NCBI GenBank assembly: GCA_016928975.1
Contig: JAFGJR010000284.1
Coordinates: 1-64,000, forward strand
Source of the DNA: Sedimentisphaerales bacterium
GTDB taxonomy: Bacteria; Planctomycetota; Phycisphaerae; Sedimentisphaerales; SG8-4
Reading direction: 5' to 3'
DNA length: 64,000 nt
In this document: positions 35,605 through 43,629 of the stretch, one piece after another
Layout of the letters: each line of letters starts with the position of its first letter
How positions within the stretch are numbered: position 1 is the first letter of the stretch
Program-made: the position numbers and the translations under genes
The notes under the pieces: generated by a model
What the model saw: only the letters and a program-made list of their open reading frames with translations
The model's database searches: none
Told to the model about the DNA's origin: nothing

Positions 35605-36507
35605 ATGAACGACAAACGGATACATCAGGTTCGCTCCTCCTTGGTCTGCGGCCGACGAGCTTTCACGCTCATCGAGTTGCTGGTGGTCATCGCTGTCATC
35701 GCACTACTCATGGCAATCCTCCTGCCAGCCCTGCAGCGGGTTCGGCGACAAGGAAAGGCCGTCGTGTGCCAATCGAATCTGCGTCAGTGGGGCACCATGT
35801 TCAGCACGTACATGACCGAGCACGACGGCTCCTGCTGGAGCAACGCGTGGGTTTCCCCGGGGGACCACTGGACCCATTGGATTGAAACGACCCGCCCGTA
35901 TTGCCGGGGCGACGAAAAGGTGCGTTTGTGCCCGATGGCCAACAGGCTCCCCGACCCGCCTGTGACCTCGGCGGATCATGCCTGCTATGGCGGCAAGTCC
36001 TTCGCCTGGGGCTGGATCCTGCGCGCCGGTGGGCCCGATGAATGGCTGGCCTACAGCAGTTACGGCCACAACTACATGGTCGTGGATGACACGTATGTCA
36101 AGGCTCCCGCAGATTTCGTTGACCCAAGGAGCCGGCGGACCATCGTCTGGACGCCCTTGACAGCCGCACATCCGGGCCGAATCCCCGTGCTCTTCGATTG
36201 TGCCCGACCCGACTCCACCATACTTGCCGAGATGAAACCTCCCGACTTCGATGCCCCGCCGCAGTTCGACTACAACTATCCGCCTGGCGAACGGACGCCA
36301 ACCCAGGCAAGATACACCTGTATGGACCGTCACAATGGCGGAATCAACTGTCTGTTCCTCGATGGGTCCGCTCGCAGAGTCGGGCTCAAAGAGCTCTGGA
36401 CTCTCAAATGGTCCCGCGACTTCAATCTCGCCGGCTCATGGACCCGAGCCGGAGGCGTCCAGGCTGAGGATTGGCCCGCCTGGATGCGCCGGTTCAAGGA
36501 CTATTAG
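35605..36507 (+). CDS. Prepilin-like protein with H-x9-DG tail, copy 2
   Basis: A 300-residue paralogue of the previous protein, starting 17 bases after it. The prepilin motif RRAFTLIELLVV, the segment QRVRRQGKAVVCQSNLRQWG and the tail RHNGGINCLFLDGS are conserved, while the middle differs. Tandem duplicated pseudopilins could form a mixed fibre or recognise different cargo. Its last 14 bases overlap the end of the convergent metallo-hydrolase gene. Confidence 0.8.
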   Translation: MNDKRIHQVRSSLVCGRRAFTLIELLVVIAVIALLMAILLPALQRVRRQGKAVVCQSNLRQWGTMFSTYMTEHDGSCWSNAWVSPGDHWTHWIETTRPYCRGDEKVRLCPMANRLPDPPVTSADHACYGGKSFAWGWILRAGGPDEWLAYSSYGHNYMVVDDTYVKAPADFVDPRSRRTIVWTPLTAAHPGRIPVLFDCARPDSTILAEMKPPDFDAPPQFDYNYPPGERTPTQARYTCMDRHNGGINCLFLDGSARRVGLKELWTLKWSRDFNLAGSWTRAGGVQAEDWPAWMRRFKDY

Positions 36508-38101
36508 CAGGGTTTGCGCCGATGACGCCGTTTGGCCAGCGGGTCATCGTCAGGGGGTCGTGGCCGGGCAGGACGATGTCCGCCAAGGAGCGGACTTTCG
36601 CCATCGCCTGGCGGCAAGCCGATGGGTCGGGGCTTCGCGCGGGGCGGTCCTTCTCGATGTTCTCGTACTTGTAGACGACGTCACCCGTGAGCACGACGGG
36701 GCCCATGCGGGTCTGCACGAGGACGCCCTGGCTGCCGGTGGTGTGGCAGCCGAGAGGAAAGACGCGTACGCCGGGGACGATCTCGTCATTCTCGACGAGT
36801 TGCAGCGCGTCCGGTCGCCTGGCAAGGGCCTCCCGCACATCCCTGGCGACGTGACTGCGCTCATCGGATGCGCCGCGGGAGGCTTCCTCGTACTCACGGC
36901 GATTGACGACGAGTCTCGCGTTAGGGAAGGCGTCGAAGTAGTCGTAGTGATCGGCGTGCAGGTGCGTGGCGATGACGTGGCTGACCGCGGCCGGGTCGAT
37001 GCCGTGCTGTCTGAGGGCCTCGGGTGTCCGCTCCTGTGGCAGTTGCTTCACGCCTCCGGGGATGTACGCGGCTGTGCCCTTGCTGAATTCCTCAGGGTAC
37101 TTCGGCCCGGTGTCCACGACGATTGGGCGCGGGCCGCCTTCGATCACCCAGACGTAGAGATAGTATGTGCTCGTCTCCTGGCTGTCGCTGTCCTGGAAGG
37201 TGATGTAGTCGCGGACCTGGCACTCGCCGACCTTGATTGCCTGGATCGTGTACCTGGGCACGTTCGCCGGGGCAGGAGGCCAGCGATCCAGGGTGGCCGG
37301 ATCGTGGCTGGGCAGCACGATATCCGCTTTGGCTCGGACCTTCTCGATCGCGGCTCGGCACTGGTCGAGATCGGAGAACACGCCGGGCGGAATGTTGCGC
37401 TTGAAATTGGCCAGCAGGGAGATCGTATCCCCGGTGAGCACGGCCCAGCCATGAGCGGTTCTGATCCGATAGGCTGTTGAGCCCGGCGTGTGACCGCCGA
37501 TCCAGAAGGACTCAATGCCCGGCAGAATCTCCTGGTCCTCCACGAGGACCAAGCGGCTGCGGCATTTGGGGTCATTCAGGAACGCGTCCATCATCGGGCC
37601 GTGACCCCAACTGGGGCTCTGGCTCGTCGCGCCCTCCCATTCCTTCTTGCCGACGTAGACTCTCGCGTTGGTATACAGCGGCAGGTCGTCCACGTGGTCA
37701 AAGTGCATGTGTGTGATCAGGATATGACCGATGTCCTCAGGGGACAAGCCGAACTTGCGCAACTGGACCCGGCTGCTCTCCAGCGGGCTCTGCGTGATCG
37801 GCTCGCGAAGCACGTGAGCGGCGCCGCGATTCATCTCCGCGACGTTCGTGAGTCCCGCATCGACGAGAATGGGCTTGTCGCCGCCGAGGATCAGCCAAAG
37901 GTACAGCGCGTAGTCGTATGTCTCGGCGTTGTTCCCGCCGTAGAAAGCGTGATTGCCCGCGAGCTTGCAGACGCCGTTGCGCAGCGGGTAGATGCGGTAG
38001 GTCGGAGTCTTCGTCTCGCTGGCGGGCGCGACGCACGCAGCGAGCGCGATCACAGACAGGCTGACCAGCCGGTGTCTACGTGTCACGAATGGTGTGTTCA
38101 T
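36494..38101 (-). CDS. Double metallo-beta-lactamase-fold hydrolase, lipoprotein
   Basis: A 535-residue protein with a lipoprotein signal (lipobox LAAC near residue 23). It contains two complete MBL domains of the N-acyl homoserine lactonase-like type. Domain 1 (about 35-275) has HMHFDH at 131-136, GGHTPGS near 203, the Asp of LTGD and the His of LPSHD. Domain 2 (about 285-535) has HLHADH at 380-385, GCHTTGS, LTGD and LPGHD. All zinc ligands appear present in both. The substrate could be a lactone or another ester. Its start follows the glycosidase stop by 13 bases on the same strand. Confidence 0.78.
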   Translation of the reverse strand: MNTPFVTRRHRLVSLSVIALAACVAPASETKTPTYRIYPLRNGVCKLAGNHAFYGGNNAETYDYALYLWLILGGDKPILVDAGLTNVAEMNRGAAHVLREPITQSPLESSRVQLRKFGLSPEDIGHILITHMHFDHVDDLPLYTNARVYVGKKEWEGATSQSPSWGHGPMMDAFLNDPKCRSRLVLVEDQEILPGIESFWIGGHTPGSTAYRIRTAHGWAVLTGDTISLLANFKRNIPPGVFSDLDQCRAAIEKVRAKADIVLPSHDPATLDRWPPAPANVPRYTIQAIKVGECQVRDYITFQDSDSQETSTYYLYVWVIEGGPRPIVVDTGPKYPEEFSKGTAAYIPGGVKQLPQERTPEALRQHGIDPAAVSHVIATHLHADHYDYFDAFPNARLVVNRREYEEASRGASDERSHVARDVREALARRPDALQLVENDEIVPGVRVFPLGCHTTGSQGVLVQTRMGPVVLTGDVVYKYENIEKDRPARSPDPSACRQAMAKVRSLADIVLPGHDPLTMTRWPNGVIGANPANSP

Positions 38102-38114
38102 CTTGCCCTCAAGA

Positions 38115-39791
38115 TCACAAACGCAACTGGACCTGTTTGCCGGCGGGGGTTTGCAGGGTCTTTGTCTTGCCTTGCCAGGTAACCGTCAGATCAAAAGCGC
38201 CGTCGCTGTTCACCGTCACTGTGCGGACGCCGGCTGAATCAGCCTTCTCGCAGATCAGCGAGACGGTCTTGCCGCCGAACCAGAACCTCTCGATGCCCAC
38301 GCGGGCGGGGGAGTGGATGTCCCACGTGATCCTGTTGGCCAGCGCGTCCGCCCGGATGCCGATGGCGTACTCGAGGAAGAACGCGATAGGCCCGATGCCG
38401 GACCAGCCGACGAAATCGCCCTTGGCCGGCTCGCCGTGGGCGACGTGCTGTGGGGCGTAGTTCTCCCAGATGGTCCCGGTCTCTTTGAACACGGCGACGA
38501 CGTTGCGCAAATGGTTCAACGCGATCTGACGAGCCATGTCCGTGTAGCCGTAGTTTTCCAGACCCGCGATCACCATTTTATCCGTGGGCGCCCAGACGGC
38601 GCCGACCCAGTACCCACCGTTGGGATCGAAGCCCGGCTCGTTGGCCGCCAGGGTGGGCACGCGATGGATCGTCTTGAACGTGTCCGGGTTCTCCAGTTCC
38701 GCCGCGAGTGCCTGGGCCTGAGACTTCGAGGCCGCTTGCGCCAGCAGCGTCCAGAACGCGGCGACGCTTCTGATCGGCGCTCGCTCACCTTTGATGGTCA
38801 GGTCGAAGTAGAACCTCCGCCGCTCATCCCACATGTGCCGGTTGATGAGCGACGAGAGTTCCTCGGCCTCGCGATGGTACTTGGGGCTCTCGGCCTGCTT
38901 GCCAAGAATGTCCGCGATGCGAGCGAGGTGGCGGGCGAAAAGGACCATCTCGCAAGAGATGTCGATCCCGCAGCCGCCTGGCTCGAGGTACTTGTTTCGC
39001 GTGGAGTTGTCCATGCTCGCCCAGTCGGTCAGGTAGAGCCCGTTGCCCTGCCGCAGGTACTTCTGCATGACGTCGTAGTATCGAACGAGCGGCTCCCAGA
39101 TCGATGCAAGCCTGCCCTTGTCGCCGGTCAGTCGAAAGCTCTCCAGTTCCGCCCAGGCGAAGATGGGGTGATTCAACGCGTCGATCGTCAGCTTCGGATT
39201 GGGCATGGGCGCCGGGCGGCCCTGATACGCGACGCTGACTTTCCTCTGCCCCGTCTCCATCAGCGTGTACCCCCACCGGCTGAACATCGGCTCGTTGTCC
39301 CTGTTCACCCACTGCTCAAAATCAGTGCCGGTCGTGCGGCTGATCTCGCGGCAGATTTCGCCGTCCTCATGCTGCTTGGCGTAGAAGTTGTCCAGCGACG
39401 CGATGCCCGGCACGTAAGGATGCGCGTAGTTACAGAACATCGTCATGAAGCACGTGTCCCACAGGAAGATGTTCTGATTGAACGCCGCATCGATGAATTG
39501 CGAGACGAACCCGCTACCCTTGGCGGGCTCGTGGAAGTTGCGAAACGCCAGCTCCCACGCCTTCCAGTAGCACCGTACGTAACTCGGGTCCTCATCAAAG
39601 ATCGGTGAAGGCAGCTTGTCCCGCATCGCCTCAAACACCGGCAGCGGCTTGGCCTCATACTGCTTCTTGCTGAAGTACATTCCCTGTTGAGCGGACAGAC
39701 TACTGTTGACAGAAGCGATCGCCAGAACCACCGGCACAACTCTCCCGCGCATCGCCGACCTCGATTCACGCCGACCGACATTCGCATTCAT
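38115..39791 (-). CDS. Trehalase-like (alpha,alpha)6-barrel glycoside hydrolase, secreted
   Basis: About 558 residues. The signal peptide VVPVVLAIASVNSSLSA predicts export. The body resembles the MGH1-like/GH63-GH37 (alpha,alpha)6-barrel glycosidases: NIFLWDTCFMTMF and DWASMDNSTRNKY in the first half, and GGYWVGAVWAPTDKMVI and GPIAFFLEYAIG in the second. The Asp of WDTCF and the Asp of the DWASMDN segment are plausible active-site acids. The start at 39791 is preferred, with GAGGG upstream; 39752 is an alternative. Its relationship to the fragment at 39818-40035 is discussed there. Confidence 0.65.
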   Translation of the reverse strand: MNANVGRRESRSAMRGRVVPVVLAIASVNSSLSAQQGMYFSKKQYEAKPLPVFEAMRDKLPSPIFDEDPSYVRCYWKAWELAFRNFHEPAKGSGFVSQFIDAAFNQNIFLWDTCFMTMFCNYAHPYVPGIASLDNFYAKQHEDGEICREISRTTGTDFEQWVNRDNEPMFSRWGYTLMETGQRKVSVAYQGRPAPMPNPKLTIDALNHPIFAWAELESFRLTGDKGRLASIWEPLVRYYDVMQKYLRQGNGLYLTDWASMDNSTRNKYLEPGGCGIDISCEMVLFARHLARIADILGKQAESPKYHREAEELSSLINRHMWDERRRFYFDLTIKGERAPIRSVAAFWTLLAQAASKSQAQALAAELENPDTFKTIHRVPTLAANEPGFDPNGGYWVGAVWAPTDKMVIAGLENYGYTDMARQIALNHLRNVVAVFKETGTIWENYAPQHVAHGEPAKGDFVGWSGIGPIAFFLEYAIGIRADALANRITWDIHSPARVGIERFWFGGKTVSLICEKADSAGVRTVTVNSDGAFDLTVTWQGKTKTLQTPAGKQVQLRL

Positions 39792-39817
39792 ACCATTGCC
39801 CTCGAGATGCCCCCAGC

Positions 39818-40035
39818 CTATCTCGGCGAGCGTTTTGTGTCCATAGCCGACGTGCGGATCACGGGCTTCTTTACCGTGGCGGTGTCTTCGAGACAGCGGA
39901 CGATCAGGGAGGTCCAGCCGGTTTGGTGACAGGTGCCAAGACCCTGGCCGGTCTCGGCGTGGTAGTATTCGTGGAAGAGCAGGGGCTCTTCTTCGCCACA
40001 TGGGCCGGGGGACTCCGGGTGGTCGGGCCGCCGGG
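39818..40035 (-). pseudogene. Remnant C-terminus of a second MGH1-like glycosidase
   Basis: On the minus strand one frame reads PLLFHEYYHAETGQGLGTCH, then QTGWTSLIVRCLEDT, and stops at TAG 39820-39818. This matches the C-terminal pattern of MGH1/GH63-like glycosidases (FHEYYHGDTGxGxGASHQTGW). The frame has no start and runs back into the end of the next gene upstream, so only the last 70 or so codons survive. It directly precedes an intact glycosidase of apparently similar fold. Confidence 0.5.
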
Positions 40036-40038
40036 CTC

Positions 40039-41001
40039 TTATTGATCTGTCAGCCAGTTCTCAGCAAGCACGGCCAAGTCGGACAGGTTCACTTGCCCAT
40101 CGCAGTTGAGGTCGCCTGTGCCCGATTGACAGGGCGTGCCGGGCCAGCCGGCGAGCCGGGCGAAGAGCCACCACGCGGCGTATGCCTTCAGGTTCGCGTT
40201 GAGCGGCTCGCTGTGCGCGGAGCTGCAATTGTACCAGTCGACGTTGACCGTGTGACTGTTCTGCCAGTTTTGTGCCCAGTTGCCCAGCGAGACTCCCATT
40301 CGTGAGGCATAGTATTCGCAGCTATCGTTGGGGAAGGGGTAGTACACGCCGTCCGGGTCGAAGCTCTCGATGTCAGCAAAGTCATAGAGCACCTTGCCGT
40401 AGGCCTTGCAGTAATCGCGAATGACCTGGTTGGCCGCCTTGTTGTTCGCGTCGTCCCAGTGATCGACATGTCCGGTCATGTAGACGAATGTCACGTGGGG
40501 ATAGTCGTTCTCCAACTGGCTCATCGGCTCGATGTACTCCGTGAGCAGCCTGTTGCCTGAGTACTTGCCGCTCACCTGGCCGCACCAGGACCACATGATG
40601 ACGTTCACATGCGCGTTCTGCCGATTGTCCAGATAGGCCCGCGTGTGATTGACCCAGTCGGGATAGTAGCCGACGTCGCCGCTCATGGCGGTATCATGGA
40701 GATCCAGCGCCCCATTCGCCCCGCCCCGCTTCCAGGCGAAGATGTCTCTGGGCAACGTCAGTCCCTTGCCGCCTCCGTTCGCGAAGGCCACCAGACCGTT
40801 CATCCCGCTGATGAGCTGCGACCCGTGCGACGTGTGCCCGTAGGCGATGTGCAGCTTTGCCTTCGCCTCGACGACCGCTGCCTGTGGAATCGCCGTGATA
40901 TCCGTACACGTATGATCCACAATAATAGCCTGCCCCGCCAACACCTGTCCGCCCAGACCCAGTGTCGCAATCACCACCACTGCAACCAGACGATTCATCA
41001 T
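40039..41001 (-). CDS. Secreted protein with dockerin-like C-terminus
   Basis: About 320 residues. It starts at ATG 41001, seven bases after AGGAG on the minus strand, with the signal peptide VAVVVIATLGLGGQVLA. The body (HIAYGHTSHGSQLISGMNGL, FVYMTGHVDHWDD) is a conserved planctomycete type of unknown function; repeated His/Asp positions suggest a hydrolase-like fold, but no family is named. The C-terminus GDLNCDGQVNLSDLAVLAEN is a dockerin-like calcium-binding repeat common in Phycisphaerae and used for attachment or sorting. Only one of the two usual dockerin repeats is visible. Confidence 0.6.
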   Translation of the reverse strand: MMNRLVAVVVIATLGLGGQVLAGQAIIVDHTCTDITAIPQAAVVEAKAKLHIAYGHTSHGSQLISGMNGLVAFANGGGKGLTLPRDIFAWKRGGANGALDLHDTAMSGDVGYYPDWVNHTRAYLDNRQNAHVNVIMWSWCGQVSGKYSGNRLLTEYIEPMSQLENDYPHVTFVYMTGHVDHWDDANNKAANQVIRDYCKAYGKVLYDFADIESFDPDGVYYPFPNDSCEYYASRMGVSLGNWAQNWQNSHTVNVDWYNCSSAHSEPLNANLKAYAAWWLFARLAGWPGTPCQSGTGDLNCDGQVNLSDLAVLAENWLTDQ

Positions 41002-41203
41002 AACCACTCTCCTTTCCAATCTCGCGCAACCAAACGACCGTCGTCTCGGGATCTTCACCGATGCCCAGCATCTTGGCCACCGGTCCGCCGGTGGGATATC
41101 GGCCGGCTTTCGATCCCTTATGCCGCGCTATCCAGGCGTTGGCATACGTAAGCAACGGACACTCTACCTTGCCCGCATGGTGTCCGTGAATCCAGTGATC
41201 CAT
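41002..41203 (-). pseudogene. Possible coding remnant of unknown family
   Basis: On the minus strand a frame opening at ATG 41203 reads in protein-like codons: MDHWIHGHHAGKVECPLL and RYPTGGPVAKMLGIGEDP. It runs without a stop into the ribosome binding site of the dockerin-like gene and continues out of frame there. It has no ribosome binding site of its own. It may be a decayed gene end; the family is not recognised. Confidence 0.25.
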
Positions 41204-41259
41204 TGTAGAAGAAGACCGGTGGAAATGCAACACGGAATCCCAGCGATCCGGCCTTCCTC

Positions 41260-42645
41260 TCAGGAAGTGCCCTGGGCGAGGAGTGAGCCGAGGAGCATGG
41301 TGACCGCGGTGCCGAGGACGATGAGCCAGGTCCAGCCGAGATGGAGGTAGCCTGCTTTGATCAGGAATAGCAATATGACGCAGATCGCTGTGCTGATGAG
41401 CATGGCGGGGATGTTGGCGAGGTTGGCCTTTCGGCGTGTGAGCAGGCCGAGCAGGAAGACGCCCAACATCGGGCCGCCGGTCAGTGAGTACACCTGGAAA
41501 GCGAACCAGAGGATATTCTCGACGGGTGAGCACAGCGCGGCGATCGCCGCCAGGATCAGGCCGAAACCGACCACACCCACGCGTGAGACGAGCAGGTAGT
41601 GCCTCTCATCCCCGCGCCGGTGGATCAGAGGGCGATAGATGTCGCTGACGAACGAGGCGCTCAGCGAGTTCAGCGGCGAGTCGATGCTGGCCATGATGAT
41701 GGCACCGAGGACCAAACCTTTGAGTCCAGCGGGCAGGACCGTTCGCGCGAAGTGGGGCAACAACTCCTTCAATTCCCCTGGCAGAGCCAGATCGGCGTGT
41801 TGACGGTAGAACACGTAGAGCAGTGTGCCGATGAGCAGGTAGAGCCAATAGACGGGCAAGACCGTGAGGATGGTGGAGATGATGGTCTTCTGGCTGCTTC
41901 GGCGGGTCTTGACCGTCAACAGGCGCTGAACCATCTCCTGGTCCGTGCCGAAGGCGACGAGCCCAACGAAGAAGCCGTTCGCGGCGCCTGCCCAGAAGGT
42001 GGTTGCATCGTGCAGGTCGAGCCGGAAGTGGAACGTGCTGAGCCGGCCCGCCTCGCTCGCCGTTTGCAGGGCGGCGAGCAGGCCGCCGTCGATGTGCCGA
42101 AGGAGATAGCCGACCACCGCAATCCCGACGGCGACGAAGAAGATCGCCTGATACGCGCCGGCCCAGACGACCGCCTTGATGCCGCCGAATGCGATGAACA
42201 GGATGCTGACGAAGGTGAACAGCGTGATCGTCGCCGCCAGCGGCCAGTCCAGGATGACGCCGACGGCCATGCACGTGGCGTAGAGCCGTACGCCGGAGGC
42301 CAGCAGGCGAGTGACGAAGAAGTAGATCGATCCGGCATACTGCGTCGCCGGGCCGAAGCGGTGGCCAAGAAACTCGTAGATGCTCGTGCAGTTGTACTTG
42401 TAGAAGGCCGGGATGAAGAGAAAGGCCACGAGCACGCGAGCCACAGCCGAGCCGATCAGGAACTGGAGCCACCTCCAGTTCTCGGTGAATGCCGTGTGCG
42501 GCATGCTGACGATCGTCAGGGCACTGATCTCCGTGGCAACGAACGACAGGCACGCGATAGCAGGAGGAATGCGCCTGCCGCCCAGGAAGAAGTCGTGCGT
42601 GTCTTTCTCCCGCCGCCCAAAAACGTAGGAGATGACCAGCAGCAC
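41260..42645 (-). CDS. Sodium:solute symporter (SSS family)
   Basis: A membrane transporter with about twelve helices. SSS features include RREKDTHDFFLGGRRIP, TEISALTIVSMP, RFGPATQYAGSIYFF and GGIKAVVWAGAYQA. Following anmK and murQ, it probably imports an amino sugar such as anhydro-MurNAc or a related acid. The start is uncertain. GTG 42645 would cut into the first helix, while the coding pattern continues upstream (LSGLDGAIIAGSVIV) to the TAA of murQ in the same frame. No ATG, GTG or TTG lies in that 84-base stretch; CTG 42699 is one possibility. Confidence 0.75.
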   Translation of the reverse strand: MLLVISYVFGRREKDTHDFFLGGRRIPPAIACLSFVATEISALTIVSMPHTAFTENWRWLQFLIGSAVARVLVAFLFIPAFYKYNCTSIYEFLGHRFGPATQYAGSIYFFVTRLLASGVRLYATCMAVGVILDWPLAATITLFTFVSILFIAFGGIKAVVWAGAYQAIFFVAVGIAVVGYLLRHIDGGLLAALQTASEAGRLSTFHFRLDLHDATTFWAGAANGFFVGLVAFGTDQEMVQRLLTVKTRRSSQKTIISTILTVLPVYWLYLLIGTLLYVFYRQHADLALPGELKELLPHFARTVLPAGLKGLVLGAIIMASIDSPLNSLSASFVSDIYRPLIHRRGDERHYLLVSRVGVVGFGLILAAIAALCSPVENILWFAFQVYSLTGGPMLGVFLLGLLTRRKANLANIPAMLISTAICVILLFLIKAGYLHLGWTWLIVLGTAVTMLLGSLLAQGTS

Positions 42646-42729
42646 GATGACCGACCCGGCGATGATCGCGCCGTCGAGTCCGCTCAGCGATCCGGCCAGA
42701 TGTTGCGTGATCGCGTCTTCGATAGTCCT

Positions 42730-43629
42730 TTATCCTTCGATGGCTTTACGCAGAGACTGGTTGCAGGCGTCGAGCATTCGCGCCGCGGCCTGCAGGTCGA
42801 CCTTGCGGAAGTGCATGACCACGGCCGGCTTGAGTCTGCCGCCGGCCCGCTGGAGCAGGGTCGTTGCCCTCGGTCGCGAGAGCCCTGTCAGCTCCATCAC
42901 GATTCGCACGGAGCGGTCGCGGAGCTTGTTGTTCACGGCTCGCAGATCGACCATCAGGTTGCCGTACACCTTGCCGAGTTTGATCATGGCGGCGGTTGTA
43001 AGCGTGTTGAGCACGAGCTTGGTGGCCGTGCCTGCCTTCATTCGCGTTGAGCCTGTGACGATCTCCGGCCCGACGACCGGATTGATCACGATCTCGGCGG
43101 GGATGAAGCCGACTGCCTCGGGTGCACAGGTGACACAGATCGTCCGCGCCCCGGTCCGCCGTGCGCGCTCCAAGGCACCTCGTACGAAAGGTGTCATGCC
43201 GCACGCCGCCAGACCCACGACCACGTCTTTCCTGCTCACATGCTTCTCGTCGATGGCTTTCGCGCCGTGATCGGCGTGGTCTTCAGCCCCTTCGATGGAG
43301 CGGACAAGCGCCCGCCGGCCGCCGGCGATGATGCCCTGAACCATCGAGGGCTTGACGCCGAACGTCGGTGGACACTCCGAGGCGTCGAGGACGCCGAGCC
43401 GGCCGCTCGTGCCGGCGCCGACATAGAACAGCCGCCCGCCGGCGCGAAACTGCTCCACGATCACGTCGATGGCGGCGGCGATTCTCTCTCGTTGCGAGCC
43501 GACCGCCTGCGGCACAGTGCAGTCCTCGCGGTTGATCAATTCGACGATCTCCAACGTGGGCAATCGGTCGACGTTCACACTTGCGGGATTGCGCCTCTCG
43601 GTCGTCGGCAGGCTCCTGCGGCTCGTCAT
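42730..43629 (-). CDS. murQ: N-acetylmuramic acid 6-phosphate etherase
   Basis: A 299-residue MurQ. It cleaves the lactyl ether of MurNAc-6-phosphate to give GlcNAc-6-phosphate and D-lactate in cell-wall sugar recycling. The SIS domain shows VGAGTSGRLGVLDASECPP (with the catalytic Glu), GSTRMKAGTATKLVLNTLTT and YGNLMVDLRAVNNKL. One segment reads LAACGMTPFV where ASGRTPYV is usual. The length is normal for the family. It overlaps anmK by four bases (ATGA), so the two are coupled. Its stop is in frame with the transporter downstream. Confidence 0.9.
   Translation of the reverse strand: MTSRRSLPTTERRNPASVNVDRLPTLEIVELINREDCTVPQAVGSQRERIAAAIDVIVEQFRAGGRLFYVGAGTSGRLGVLDASECPPTFGVKPSMVQGIIAGGRRALVRSIEGAEDHADHGAKAIDEKHVSRKDVVVGLAACGMTPFVRGALERARRTGARTICVTCAPEAVGFIPAEIVINPVVGPEIVTGSTRMKAGTATKLVLNTLTTAAMIKLGKVYGNLMVDLRAVNNKLRDRSVRIVMELTGLSRPRATTLLQRAGGRLKPAVVMHFRKVDLQAAARMLDACNQSLRKAIEG

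Noticed and set aside
36251..39608. Long plus-strand open frames opposite the MBL and glycosidase genes
   Set aside because: The minus-strand genes have zinc and glycosidase motifs and signal peptides; the opposite frames look like composition artefacts.
41599..43050. 483-residue plus-strand open frame opposite murQ and the transporter
   Set aside because: The product is Asp/Arg/Glu/Gln-rich without motifs; murQ and SSS motifs fix the minus strand.
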